The notes below the pieces were generated by a model. The model had not been told where the DNA came from and did no database searches. It saw only the letters and a program-made list of their open reading frames with translations. The position numbers and the translations under genes are program-made. Shown here piece after piece: positions 1 through 12,700 of a stretch of 64,000 nt of DNA. Each line of letters opens with the position of its first letter. The first letter of the stretch is position 1. The DNA is from Ziziphus jujuba. Lineage: Eukaryota; Streptophyta; Magnoliopsida; Rosales; Rhamnaceae. The stretch spans positions 19,457,001 to 19,521,000 of the forward strand of contig NC_083383.1 in the NCBI RefSeq assembly GCF_031755915.1, given 5' to 3'.

Positions 1-1196
1 TGACCTACTAGTTTTAACATTTATCAAGTATTCAAATGCAACGCATTCAAGCAAAGAACTTTGAGTTGAAACCGACTATAATCATCTTAGTTTAGCAAAA
101 TTGATTCGGTGGATTTGCTAGTGAAGACCTCAATACTCACCTCACAATATTTTTACAAATTGTAGATACGATCAAAATGAATGATGTAATTGTTGATGCT
201 ATACAATTAAGGCTATTCCCTTTCTCATTAAGGGACAAGGCATTGAATTGGCTACACACTTTGCAATCAAGTAATATTACATTATAAGAGAATATGACAA
301 AGAAGTTCTTGAATAAGTTTTTCCCACCTTCGGAGTCTTCACAATTAAGGAGTGAAATTAGTCAATTCCATCAACAAGACTTCAAAGCACTTCATAAGAG
401 TTTGGAGTAACTCAAGTATTTATTAAAGGGTTTCCCCAACATGGTTATGATGAATAGGTGCTTATTAAAGGCTTGAATGGTCATACTAGAATGATTGTGG
501 ATAGTTCTGGTGGTGGGTCGTTCATAAGTACAACGATCGAAGAAGCTTTTTCTTTACTTAAAGAGTTGGCTTCTAATTCTTATAATTGACCTACCAAGAG
601 AAGGATATGGAAGAAACCAATGGTGTGTTTAAATTAGATGCCTTTAATAGCTTGGCAGCTAAGGTCGATGTTTGAATCAAGTGTCTACTAAGTCCACATA
701 GAATGTGGCTAGTGTAAGAGTCAATTTTTGGCAATCAAAATGGGGGCTACATGTTTAAGCCTAACAATAGTTTGCCTAAGTTTTACAATCCAAAGAAACC
801 ATTTCTCTTAGTCAAATTAGAAGAATGTATTGAATTCACCTTTGAGATTTCCTAAGCCTAAGAATGAGAAGCCTTCTTATAAGGATTTGATTTCTTTATT
901 TGTTGTGGAACAAAAGGAAGGTTTAATAAAAATAAGGCAAGGTTAGATGCTATAGAAGCACAGTGTTCAAATTTCAAAGATTTTATGAAGGCTATGAAGC
1001 AACAAGTTGTGCAACTTGCTAAAGAGATCAAGGATGAGTTTATGGGAACATTTCTTAGTGACATCAAACGTAACCCCTAAGAAGTTATGGTAATATCTTT
1101 GAGAAATGGTAAAGTCTATGAGGCACTAAGTTGTAATGGAGGTGAGTCTCATAAAAAAATTGTTGAAAATAAATATTCATATTTTGGTGAACATTT
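1..1196 (+). pseudogene. Athila-like Ty3/gypsy gag relic (5' part)
   Basis: Degenerate retrotransposon gag. Around 200-450 the translation reads like a plant gag domain (LFPFSLRDKALNWLHTL, then KKFLNKFFPPSESSQLRSEI), broken by in-frame stops and frame changes. Near 1070-1130 a VISLRNGKVYE stretch matches the ITLRSGK motif that ends the gag region of Athila/Tat elements; the asparagine-proline before it is followed by a TAA. The reading is interrupted at 1197 by another element's LTR and resumes near 4.87 kb with the Athila-type protease region. Lineage assignment rests on motif memory; that it is a dead gypsy gag is clear. The window starts inside the element, so its own 5' LTR is not visible. 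Confidence 0.7.
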
Positions 1197-2322
1197 TGAT
1201 GCAAATCCGCCGGAACCCGCTCAACCGACAACTCGCTGGGGTGCTGACCCGATACGGATGAAGACTGAACCAATCACTAGTGCCCAAGCTAAAAGTTTAA
1301 GGAAAATCTTGCTACCTTTATCCAGGGAGTAATTCATATTCAAAAGGGTTTTTCCATACCCGAAGATCCAAAACTAGTCTTGAGCATACAAGTGGTGGAA
1401 GCCGATACGAACCCAGGTAGCAGTTTTGGTGCAATTACGGAGGCCGAGAAGCATGAAAATGGTTCCAATGTTTCATGGATTCAATACATATATCTAAGAG
1501 GACATGGAATCAATTCAAATCAGCTTCAAAGTCTTCCAAAAAGGGGTTATACGGACAGTTAGTAAATTTGGCCCATTTTCACTGTATTTTGTGCTGACTT
1601 TACTGTATTGTGCTGAGTTGCTTTTTCTCTTTCTTCCAAGCAAGGGAAACATGTGGACTTCATGATCAGCTTATTTGGCATCCTAAAAAACATATTGAAG
1701 CTGATTTGGAGATCAAATTGGTCAAAAAATGGTCAAAGTCAACTTAGTCAAAAAGCTAGTGTTTTAGTTTTCTAATTTGATTCTACTTTTCGTTTTAGGA
1801 AATTATCATTCCTTTTTGGTTTTTATTTATTTATTTACTAGACAAATAAGTTTATAAAATTTATTATTTTATTATTTTCATTGTAAATTAATTAATTCCT
1901 AATTCAAAATAAAGGAATTAATTAATCCAAATTAGATTAAGGAAGGAGTGAGAATTTCGGCCACCATAGGAAACTACTTTGTATGGCCGGTTTTTCCTTT
2001 GTTTTTAGGGTTTATTTCTTGAATTTGTAGCCTATTTAAAGGCTTATTTTTTAATAAGAATGAAGCTTGAATTTTAGACAGAAAATTATTTATGAGATTG
2101 AATTCTCCTCGTTCTTTTGAACACCTAAAACATCATTAGTGAATAAGTGTTTTAGTTTGACTTATCAATAGGCCTTCCATCACCTATTGTGGCATCTTTG
2201 ATATACCAAATTTTCTAATCACAGGTTGGTTAGGAGTTGAGGTGACCGCTAAAACTTGAACACAATTAGATCCGGCTTAATATAATACGGGTTTAGGAGC
2301 AAGTCATCCTAGGTTCGTATCA
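1197..2322 (+). mobile_element. Ty3/gypsy LTR (5' LTR of nested element)
   Basis: LTR of about 1.13 kb beginning TGATGC and ending GTATCA (TGAT...ATCA ends). It is followed at once by an initiator-Met-tRNA primer binding site. A related copy lies at 14624-15737 with similar ends, and a fragment of the same LTR recurs at 4692-4834. The first 130 bases still read as a protein tail (DPIRMKTEPITSAQAKSL), which suggests the element's polyprotein ran into its 3' LTR. It sits inside the Athila-like gag relic. The start coordinate is inferred by comparison with the solo copy. Confidence 0.7.
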
Positions 2323-2324
2323 TT

Positions 2325-2336
2325 TGGTATCAGAGC
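2325..2336 (+). other. Primer binding site, initiator Met-tRNA type
   Basis: TGGTATCAGAGC, two bases after the LTR end, is the standard plant LTR-retrotransposon primer binding site complementary to the 3' end of initiator methionine tRNA. It fixes the LTR as a 5' LTR and the element as plus-strand. Confidence 0.85.
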
Positions 2337-3485
2337 CAAATTTTGTTCAGGTTTGATCTATCTTTATTTGCTTTATTTTTTTTTTTGTGCTATTCTACAA
2401 TTTTAGCATTAGGTTAAGGTTGCATCCATCCCATACACGTTCTGCATCTTAAAAAAAAAAAAAAATTCATTCCTAGTTGAATTAGGATTTCCTTATCCTA
2501 CCGTATTTTTGTTTCCTAGTTTGTTGGTTGTCTTTTATCATTGTTCTTGTTAATTTGGTTTTTGTTGATTTTTCTTTGCTGTTTTATTCTTCAATATTTG
2601 CATTCATATATTAAAAAAACAAAAAGAAAAAAAAAAGAAAATTCGAACAAATATTAAAAAAAAAAACTGCACTTTTGTTTTTTTTGGAGGCCACGAGTTT
2701 GGTGGATTTTTGGTGTGGAATTGCAATTTTTAGTGTTGATCTTTGCTACTACAGTTGTTTTATGTTCTGTGAGTGAAAAAAAAAAAAAAAAAAAAAAAGA
2801 AGAAGAAGAAGAAGGAAAGCCGAATAAAAAAAAAAGGAAAAAAAATTTTCGGTTTGTTGAATTTAGTGTTTGCTAGAAATGTCTTTAAACTACTACATTG
2901 TTGGCTATTTGTTACATATTTTGAGTTGCTGGAGAATTATTTTAGCTACTAGATATTTGGAATTTTGGGTGCTTAAATTATTGGATTAAAATTAGTTCAA
3001 GGTTTTGATACAAAACCTTGAATTACAAGAACAACAACCAACACTATTCTATCTTTTTGTTCGATTTGATTCTTGTTGGTGCTTGAAATTCTTTTTCCTA
3101 AATTTTATTCTTGAATCCTTAATCTCTTACCATCTGGTACAGTTCTTAAAAATTTCAAAATTTTCTCATTAATTTGCTTTATTTTGCCTAGAAAACCAAA
3201 AACTAAGTTTTGTTAATTCATTCGGTATTGCTTACTTTTTGCTTCTGTTTTGTTGATAAGTTTAAGTAAAACATACTTGTGATCTAATTGCTGTTTTGTG
3301 GGTGTTTTAATTAGAACTTTGAGATAATTCATTGAGTGGAAAAAGGCAAGAGTGTGTGAGCTTGAAAGAGGGTAAAAGCTAAAACTAGTGTGAAAACATG
3401 AGTGTCGAGACATTAATTGAGTGAAACATGTGAAGGAGTGACTTTTGGTGAGAATTTATTTTATTTTTCATTATTTATACTAACA
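2337..3485 (+). other. Untranslated leader of gypsy element
   Basis: About 1.15 kb between primer site and gag start with no open frame. It contains homopolymer-rich stretches (A runs at 2450-2465 and 2776-2798, followed by GAAGAA repeats). This is a typical long gypsy leader; nothing else is recognised in it. Confidence 0.5.
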
Positions 3486-4649
3486 TGGCAGATTCAAGGG
3501 TGAGAAGAGTAGATCCACCTTTAAGAATTAATGAAGAAGAGTCCGTATAATTCCATGGTGGTTCCCAAGCTTCGGGGAGTGGTGAGCAAACAGACATGAG
3601 GGTTGTCTTGGAGCAATTACAGCGGATGAATACTTAATTTGACTATTTAAATCAAAGGATGGACAAGTTAGAAGCATCCCAAGGAGTGCCGAATATAAGG
3701 TTTGATGCTCATGAAGGATAAGGTCGAGGTCGAGGAGGTCGAGGGAGGCCGAGAGAGGAATTCGGGGGAAGTAACTACGGAGATGACTTGGAGGAGGGGT
3801 TTGATGAAAATTTTGAACCTCAAGAAAGGCCAATCCGTGAGACCAACAATGAATGAAGATGATAATCTTAGGAACATCAAGGTAAACATTCCACCTTTCA
3901 TGGGAAAAAGTGATCCGGAAGCTTATTTGGAATGGGAGGAGAGAATAGAGATGATTTTTTATTGTTATAATTATTCGGAGGCCAAGAATGTGAAGTTGGC
4001 AGCAATGGAGTTTGGTCATTATGCACTCCAATGGTGGACCAATGAGCAAAACACCCGAAGGAGAGTCGGTGATAACTTTATCACTACATGGCGACAAATG
4101 AAAGGAGCCATAAGGAAATGATCTGTACCATCACATTATCATAGGTTGCTGCATGAAAGGTTTCAATCCCTATCTCCAGGAAGTAGATCCATGGAGGATT
4201 ATTACAAAGAAATGGAGATGCTTATGATAATATTAATCATGAATGAGGATAGAGAAGCAACCATGGCTAGGTTCCTTGGTGGTTTGAATCATGAGATAGC
4301 CAACCAACTAGAATTGCAACAATATGTAGAATTGGAGGAGATGTTACATGTGGCTATTAAATTGGAGCATCAATTCAAGAGGAGGGGTGTAGGTTCATGG
4401 TTTAGAGGGGTTTCAAACAGCGAGTGGATAAATTCAACTAGTTGGAAAAGCAATTCCATGTTCGAGCCAAGGATAAAACCGAATCAAGTTGAATGGAGTG
4501 TTATTCGGCCAAGGAAAGATAATAAAGTCGATCTTGTTCAAGCACACAAATCTGAACGTAAATCTGATATTAAACATTCAAGGACTAGAGATATTGTTTG
4601 CTTTAAGTGCCAGGGTCGAGGACATATTGCCAACCAATGCCCAAACTGA
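3486..4649 (+). pseudogene. Ty3/gypsy gag with CCHC zinc knuckle, degenerate
   Basis: Gag reading frame beginning at the ATG at 3486 (MADSRVRRVDPPLRINEEE). A retrotransposon gag domain follows from about 3870 (VNIPPFMGKSDPEAYLEWEE, then ALQWWTNEQN), then PSHYHRLLHERFQSLSPGSR, SMEDYYKEMEM and EEMLHVAIKLEHQF. It ends in a CCHC knuckle (CFKCQGRGHIANQC) near 4592-4640. In-frame stops lie near 3549, 3636 and 4121, and there is a frame change near 3720, so it is not functional. The gag style resembles chromovirus-group gypsy elements rather than Athila. No pol follows: after 4650 the sequence passes within about 40 bases into an LTR fragment, so protease to integrase are deleted. Confidence 0.75.
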
Positions 4650-4691
4650 AGAATCATGGTGTTGAAAGACAATGGTGAGTTGGACTCCGAT

Positions 4692-4834
4692 AATGATGAA
4701 GCTTGAATTTTATACAGAAAATTATTTGTGAGATTGAATTCTCTTTGTTCTTTTGAACACCTAAAACACCATTAGTGAATGCGTATTTTAATTTTGACTT
4801 ATCAATAAGACATCCATCACTTATTGTGGCGTCC
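4692..4834 (+). mobile_element. Truncated second LTR copy of the nested gypsy element
   Basis: About 140 bases closely similar to LTR positions 2057-2200 (shared AATGAAGCTTGAATTTTA, ACACCTAAAACA, GACTTATCAATA). It stops abruptly at 4834, where Athila-type sequence resumes shortly after. It marks the 3' remains of the element whose 5' LTR is at 1197-2322. Confidence 0.6.
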
Positions 4835-4859
4835 TAATGGTGAACGGAAGTCAAGTGTG

Positions 4860-6080
4860 GAAGTGAAGAAGAAAGGGGTTCCTAAAGTATGTCTATGATT
4901 TCTTTTTTAGACAATCCACCTTTAATTACTCCACATCTTCATTACCCTCAATGGTTCCAAAAGAAAGAGCTTGACTTCTAATTACCTAAGTTTTTTAATA
5001 TGTTTAAAACTATTTGCATCAATATTCCTTCTACCAAAAGATTTGGAGAAAATTCTTAACTATGTAAATTTTTTTTAGGAGATCATGCCCAAGAAAAAGA
5101 GGTTAAAGGAGCATAAGATAGTTATATTAACAAATGAGTGTAATGTCATTCTTAATAACGAGTTACCCTAAAAGCTTAAAGACCTAGGTAGTTTTACTAT
5201 CCTGTGCATTATTTGGTGATTATAAGTTCAAACGGACATTGTGTGATCTTAGAGCTAACATCAATCTCATTCCTTTTTCGATGCTTAAGAAACTCTATTA
5301 TCAGAAGTGAAGCCCAGTAACTTTACTCTCCGAATAATAGATAGATCCGTTACATTTCCTTATGGAGTTATTAAAGATGTGCTCGTAAAAGTTGGGAAAT
5401 TCATGTTCCTGGTTGTTTTTGTGGTTTTAGACATGAAAAAAAAGCAAGAGGTGCCCATTTACTTATGACTAACTTTTTCTAGCAACTGGGAAGGCACTTA
5501 TAAAGTTTTACATGGGAAGCTCATACTTACAGTGGATAATAAGGAGGAAAATTTGATATCTCTCATAATCTAGAACTACCAGATGATACGCAATCTTGTA
5601 AGAGCTGTTGATGCTTTGATGAAACTTGTATTTCATGGTTTGAGCTTTAGTGAAGGACTTAATAAAAGTTTAGGAGATTCAACTCTAGAGAATGATCATG
5701 AGAAGATAAAGAATTATAAGGTTAAGATCATCCATGGAATTAAGGTTTGAAGGAAAATTCTCAAAAAAGTAAGTAGAACAAGATAAGAGCAAGTTTGAAG
5801 CTTTTTCCACGTCTAAAGTTTGAATTGTGAATGTTTGTTCATCAAATGTGTTGTATGCTAATTCTAAGAATTTAGGAATTTTCACAATCAAGAATGTACC
5901 CTCTCAAGGATACTTGGAGCCTGAAGGAGACAATGAAGGCTTATTTTTAGTGCATGCAAAAAAGATCAAGTGATTTGTTAAAAAGTGGAGTTTAAAGTTT
6001 AAGATTCTTAGTCAGAGTTTCGTTGTGTTCGCTAAAGAGTACCATCTAGCTAGAGGCATTAAACCAAATGCTTCTTAGGT
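4860..6080 (+). pseudogene. Athila-like gypsy protease region and pol end (relic)
   Basis: Continuation of the Athila-like element. Around 4920-4990 is the proline-rich LHYPQWFQKKELDF, and near 5085-5220 KKKRLKEHKIVILTNECNVI then KLKDLGSFTIPC, the block that precedes the aspartic protease. Near 5230-5450 come TLCDLRANINLIPFSMLKKL and VTFPYGVIKDVLVKVGKF with VLDMKKKQEVP, matching the Athila protease (usual CDLGASVNLMP). The Gly-Ala of the catalytic loop is changed. Reverse transcriptase, RNase H and integrase are missing. A CTTCTTAGGTGCAACCCAAG stretch near 6071 resembles sequence that follows pol in Athila elements. Stops and frame changes are frequent. Confidence 0.65.
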
Positions 6081-7320
6081 GCAACCCAAGCATTTCTAAC
6101 TCTTTCTTATTTAATTTTAAATCATTTTTGTAGTTTCTAATTAACTTTCAGTGTTTCTTGAAGTTCAAGTTGACTTTTGAGTAAACCAATTTGGTTTTCA
6201 AGCTTTGTCACTTTTTTTTGTTTTGTTTCTTCATAAATTTAATCATTTGGGTGCTTGAGTATCGGGTTAAGGAATTTTTTGATGACACAAAAAGTGACGA
6301 ATCATGAAAAATGAAAGTTTAGTTTAGGGATTTGAAGTTTATGTCATAGAGGAGCAAGGATTGGAGTTTTAGGCATGCACACTCTAAGATCTGAAACATT
6401 TGGCCAGCATATGGTGTGTATACTTTCAATTAAGGGCAGCACATGCCACGCATCAGCTATTTCCAATAAAGCTTATGAAGCAAAGGCATGCATATGCAAG
6501 CAAGGCGAGCACACGCCAAGAAGATGCCAAAAGAGAACATTCGGCTATAAGCAGGGCATGCACATATTTTTTTTAGCATGGACATGTAAACCTTGAATTT
6601 TCCAACTATGATTTGTACACACCAATTTAAGGAGTATACACTCCAACCTTGTTGTAAATGTTGAATTCTACCTCTTTTCACTTGCATACTCATTTTTGTT
6701 CTTTAAACTTAATATTTCTTCCACGTCCTCTCTAAACACTTCAAACCTTCAAATATTCACTCCAAAACTACAATCTAAAAACAAAATTTCATTTCTAAAC
6801 TCAAAAATTACACTTTTAGTTTGCAGGTTTCAAGAATTATCTTTCAAGATTGAGAATTAAAGGAGTTATTTAGGATGATTATTCTCTATTATCTTTCTCA
6901 AAAATCTTTGAAGAAACTTTTTCAATCTTTGAGGAAGCTATTTGGGCATGGAAATTTCATCTAGTAAAGCCTTGTTGGTATTAAATTGACCAAGTAAGTG
7001 CCTCCTCTAAGTCTTGAATTTCAAGGGAGTTGGAGAAATTGTGATATTTCTGTTCTTGAAGAATTTTTGAGAAGTTGGGTGGTTATTTATTGTTATTTAA
7101 GTATTTGTGATTTATTAAAAGTCTATGTCTTGTTGAATATTGTAATTTGGGTGGTGCTTAAGAATTGAAATGGCTTGTTTGAAAAGCGTGGAAAATTGTG
7201 CACACTAGGTGTTTGATTGATTGATTAAGAGAAGTTCGAAAGTGAATTTTTGATTAGGTGCTCAAGTTAATTAAAGATTTTTTTTTTTTTAGTCGATAGC
7301 TTGTTTGTTGCTAAAGAATA
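6081..7320. other. No gene; probable Athila 3' noncoding sequence
   Basis: No coherent reading frame. Contains scattered GCATGCAC/GGCATGC words at 6370-6570. By position after the pol end it is likely the long noncoding region that Athila elements carry before the 3' LTR, but no LTR boundary was identified. Confidence 0.3.
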
Positions 7321-8810
7321 GTTTTTGGAGCTTCAATTGTTTACAATGGGGAAGAAATACCGTGCTAAAAGCAACCACAAATTCCTAGTGCAAAAATGCA
7401 AAAGACAAGCACTTGCGACAAATAGAGGAAAATTTGTAAATTCTAACACGGAAGCACTTTATAATATCTTCATCCTAGAAATAAAAGAATTTTATAAAAA
7501 ATTTTGAATTTACTTGGTTACTATTAATTATTTAGATATTTGGATCCTACAATATCATTAAACCTAGAATAAAACTCATATACATTACTAATTTGAACAT
7601 TAAAGCATCTTTGATTGGCATTCTACCAATGCCCCAAGATTCTTTATGTTCATGTTGTTTTTGTAGGTTATGATCAAAGTTTAGGAGATTTTCATGTAGA
7701 TTTAGGTGAGTAAATTTGCACATCGACAGTTATTATCATACATGCAATCGTATCTCTAAGTAAGAAAGAACTACTAAAAATATAAAATTGTTATTAAATT
7801 AATAGATATTTTTTATCTATTAATTAATAAATATTTATTTATTAATAAATTATTTATAAATAAATAATTTCTTTAAGATCATAACTTTTTATAATTTTAT
7901 ATGTATTTTTATCAACATTTCAAATATTACAACTAGGAAGGGGAATTTAACCAAGGTTAAGATTTAAATCATATACCTAAAGGTGTATTTTCAATCATTT
8001 TTAGAGTGAACCAAAAAATATGAATACAATTAATGCAACTTCAAATAGGCTCGAGTAGCTCATTATTAACTCAAATTTGGCTCAATTTTAACTGGCTTTA
8101 GTTTGATTTGTACCAAAAAAATAAAAAAAGAGCCAACTTAAACAAGAAATGAAAATTTCAATCTGATTTTAAACAATAATTCAAGTTCGTAAGTAGCTCA
8201 AATTTGTTATTCAGTAAAAATATATATATAGTCAAATTTGTTAATTGTATGTGTTAAATTTTAATTATTAATTTAAACACATTGAATATTTATAATACAT
8301 AAACAATACTTTTTGTGTTTTAAATTTATAAACTTTTTCAAATAAAACTAATTTTATAATAAATTAATAGAATAAGTGGAATTTACTAATTATTGATATC
8401 AAAATTTTTATTTTAAGAAAAATAAAATATTTACGTTTTTAATATTTTATATTGTAACAAGTCAAGTTGATGTCAACTCCACGTTTTCATGAACAAGGCA
8501 AGCCAAGCTTGCGTAAATTATATCAAAATTTTATAAACTTGAGTCGTACTTGAATACTTATAAAATCATATGAGCCCAACTTTAGAATGCTACTAGTCTG
8601 CTAAACTCATATTATTTACAACCCTAATTATTATTTTATATATTAGAGCATTTTCAATGGCATGAAATTTTGGCATATGTCATTCCTAAAGTATAATATA
8701 ACTCCTCCTATTTGGTGTCTCTAATAAGTGATGTTAAATTTTGGTATTGCCAAAATCAATAGTATATTCAGCATTGCCATTTTTGGTTTGGATCCTCTAA
8801 TAAAAAGTAC
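7321..8810. other. AT-rich intergenic DNA, no gene
   Basis: Very AT-rich, with overlapping palindromic ATTAATAAAT runs at 7795-7870 and a short TA microsatellite near 8220. No coding motif, RNA gene or element boundary was recognised. Confidence 0.4.
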
Positions 8811-9784
8811 TCGGACCTTAGTCGAGGTGTTTAAAAAAACAATCAAACTGATCTAATCCAATATAATTGGATTCATTGACAGACTTTTAATTGGATTGGT
8901 CTAGTTGGAATGTTTACAAAACTAATTTGGTTTGGTTTAGATTGGTTTTTGTAGTTAAAAAACCAACCCTAACCAAATCAGACCAAACCGATATAGTTAT
9001 AAAACATTTAAATAACATATTTATATATGGCTTTCTTCTATTGGTGTAGCCACCATTTTAATGTAGGTCATATAGAATAAAATCTATGTTAAGGTAATAA
9101 ATACTCACTTCTTCGCCGTTTTCTTCATACCATCAAAAAATAATAAAAAGGCCAAAACAAATCCTCATTCCCCAATTCCGTTCCATCTCCTTTGTCATCT
9201 GTCATCCTTCCTTCATCATTCGCCCTTTTTCAAATCGATATCATCGATTTTGTCCTCCTTCTCCAATTTCATCATGCAACCCCCTTCCTTAATTTCATTG
9301 CCTAACTTTACATTAACATCACCCAACTCATAATTTTATTCCAGATTGACGTTGCCCAGCTCCAAATCTGCTTTAGCTCCACATCACCATCGTTTAGCTA
9401 TGGTATATCTTTATTTTCTATTTGAAATATATCTTTTTAAAATATTATAAACATATGGTGTAAAGAGGAACAGAGATACTTTTTGTTATTGAAAAATGGA
9501 TGTATTAGATTCGCAATGGTGCTTTGGATGGAAGTTATCATGAATTATAGCAATTTTAGTCATTCTATAGTTTTATTTTAAAATTTCATTTTATTATATA
9601 ATTTCATTGTTCTTCTGAAAGCATACCACATTCGAAGTCATCTTTAGCTGTATTGTTTTCTTCATTGTTCTTTTATTTTTTGAACAACTTTTTTTTTCAT
9701 TATTCTCAAACAATATGAATAATGAAAGAGTCCAAGATTACATATATTAATATATATATATATTTTCTAATGCAACTCCAAAAG
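8811..9784. other. Possible 5' noncoding flank of hAT element
   Basis: Begins with GAGGTGTTTAAAAAAAC and GGTTTGGTTTAG-like runs of the kind found at plant hAT termini and subtermini. A pyrimidine-rich, 5'-UTR-like stretch follows at 9100-9400. No matching inverted terminus was found near 16.7 kb, where related attggattgga words recur. The assignment is weak. Confidence 0.25.
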
Positions 9785-9789
9785 ATTTT

Positions 9790-12700
9790 TGTAACATCCC
9801 AAATTTTCATAATTTTATTTCTTTAAGAAAATTTTTTATGGTACTTGAATATTTTTAATCCTCTTAGAATAGATTCCAAGGAAAGTGATGTGATTTATTT
9901 TTTTTCAATAATATTATTTTTGAGGATTACAAAATTTATTTTTTGAAGAAAAATGTGCTCTTGTGATTTAATATGTATATATATGCATGTATATATATAT
10001 GCCTGATTATTTATTTAAGTAATAGAAATTTGTTTTAATTCCAAATTTTTAAAAATTGCCATGTGACATATTTATATATATAATATTTGGTTGGAGAATT
10101 AAATGTTTTGTCTAAGGACATTTTTGGGAGTACAAAAGTCGTGGAAAAGACCCATAAGTGGGATTACATTGTTTAGAATACTTTAGTATTTGAACTTTTA
10201 AAATCATTTGAAATTTCCATTATACCGTTATCTTTTTTGTTTTTATATAAGATCTACAAAAGTATTTTGGACTTTTAAGCTTTAAAATCCTTTAAAATTA
10301 TAGAATTGTCCAAACCTTTGAAATTATGGAATTGTCCAAATCAACTTTGTGTTTATATAGTCCCAACCACTACCAAAAACACTCATTTTTGTCATTTTCT
10401 TCTCCAAGGCTGAGACTTCCTTCTCTTATTCTTTGATTTTCTTTCTTTTCATTTCTTTTTTTTTTTTCTCTTCTTAAAAAAACCAAAAAAAAAACACTCA
10501 TTTAATTCACTTTCTACCCTCATTTTTCATCTTCCCACACCATGGGCTCCCAACATCGCCACCATCTCTTTTAGTTCATCATTAACATCACTATCTTTTA
10601 GATTTTTCTATTTGCATGTCGAAAATTGTATAGCTTTTAAACAAAATTTATGAATTTAAAATGACTTGGTAAATTTTAAAAACTCGCCATTTGTTCTTTA
10701 GATTTGTGGTTTGGAAATTGATTTATGATTTTGGGTATTTAATTTGGAATTTAGATCTTTAATTGCACGTGGAAGATCTTTGAAGTTCAAGAAGCCAATG
10801 ACTAGAGTCTAATGTATGGTTACATGTTTGTTAAATTGATGATGAAGTATTCTTGAGACTTTGTGGTTGCATTATGAGTTTGTACTTGTACTTTGACGAA
10901 TTTGGAATTGCATATTGAATTTAATGGGAGTTTGAAACTTGGATTTATTTTTGTTGGTAAAGCTTGTATATATATATGTAGATGCCAAAATGTTGGATTG
11001 GTAATGATGATGGATTTTAAGCTTAAGTGTTATTTTTGGTTTACAAAACTTGAATTTTTGACATGCATATAAATCCTTCGTGTTGATAATTATATTTTGA
11101 AAAATAATTTTGGATTTTTGATATTATTAAAGTTGGAAATTTGAATTATTACTATTGTTGGAGTTTGGATTGAATTTTAGTGGTTATATTCCTTTGATGT
11201 TGGGGGTTTGGATATTTAAATTGACGATAATTTTAGTTTAGCATGTTAAATTGGTATGTGGATTGTAATTTTGGTGATTATTTTGAAATTAAATTTTGGT
11301 TTCTAACATTCATGTACATTTTTTAGGTTGAGATTTATGTTTCAGAATTTATCAAAGATAAATTTTTGGATTTAATAGAATTTTTGGTGCTTGGAATTTG
11401 TTTTTAAAAGTATTTTGAGGTTAAAAATTATATGTTTAAATTTCACAAAGTTTGATATATTAATTTAATGGAATTTATTTGGTTTTGAAAGGATTATGTT
11501 TCAAGGATTTTGGGTTAAATAGAAATGTTTTAATTTTTTGGACGAATATGAACAATTAAATTGCTAAGGTTAAGTTTAATATTATTTGAATTTCATATAA
11601 GGCACGTGGTTTTGCAAATATATATATATATATTTTTTTTTTGAGGTTTAGTATGTTTATGGAATTTGAACTTAATTATTTTATGTATGTTTTAAGGTTA
11701 AGGGTGTATATTTAATTTATTGGAATTTTAGAAAATTGAATTTGTTAGAAATTTTGGAGAATTGGGATTTCTAAAAATGAAATTGATGTTGTATTAAGTT
11801 TGGCCGATTGGTTTTGGAAGGATTTAAAAAAAGAATTTATTTTATTGTTTTTAGTTTGAGTAAATTGCAAAGGAAATTAAAATTCATTTTTATAATTAAA
11901 GTTAAATTTCTGAGTTTTTGAGAGACTTTTGAAAAATATTGATTAAATGTGTTTAAAAGGTTGAGTTTAATTTCAACTTGAATATTGGAAGATTTTTAGG
12001 AACTTAATTTACTTTTATAAAGTTAAGTTGATTTTTCTCAATTATAGAACTTTTGGAATTGAATAATGAGGTTAAGAAAATTATTTTTCTTGAATTGAAG
12101 TTGGATAGATAAGCTTATTTCAATTGGATCTTGCAATTAGACTTTAATAATTAATTCTTAAGGTTAAGCTTATTTTGAATAAAAGCATTAATTGGTTTAT
12201 TACTTGATTTTTGAGGATGAGAAAAATGGTTGGATAATCTATTGGACTTAAGTTTAATGGGATTATGTTAATGAATTGGAATTGTTGGTTAGAGTTGTTT
12301 GGTGAATTGTAAATATTAATTTTGTGATGGTGGTGATAGTTTGAACTTGTATGGTTAGTTTTGTGATGGTGGTTATAGTTTGAACTGGTATGGTTTTGTT
12401 TGGATGACGATTAAGATTATTGAATAAATTAATTTGAATTCTTAAATCGGGGTATTAACCAAGTTGAAATTTTTGGCTAAGGATAGTGGAGCAATTAAAT
12501 AAGATTGGAACGAAGGAACATACCAGAACTAAAGCTACAAGAACTATACTGTGAATGGGATTTTTTTCAAACCTTTTTTGTTTTTTTGAATATGCGTATA
12601 TGTTAAAGTATTACATTCATGCATCATGAGCATATCATATAGAATACGTATATGACACGTATAGTTTCAATATACACTTCCTTATTTGCAATTTATATTA

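Noticed and set aside
1213..1562. Pol C-terminus followed by a separate LTR, implying a tandem element sharing one LTR
   Set aside because: The solo copy at 14624-15737 includes the same coding-like segment inside its duplicated target sites, so the segment belongs to the LTR itself.
3528..4097. 189-codon open frame on the minus strand
   Set aside because: It is antisense to the clear gag reading frame on the plus strand and has no recognisable motif.
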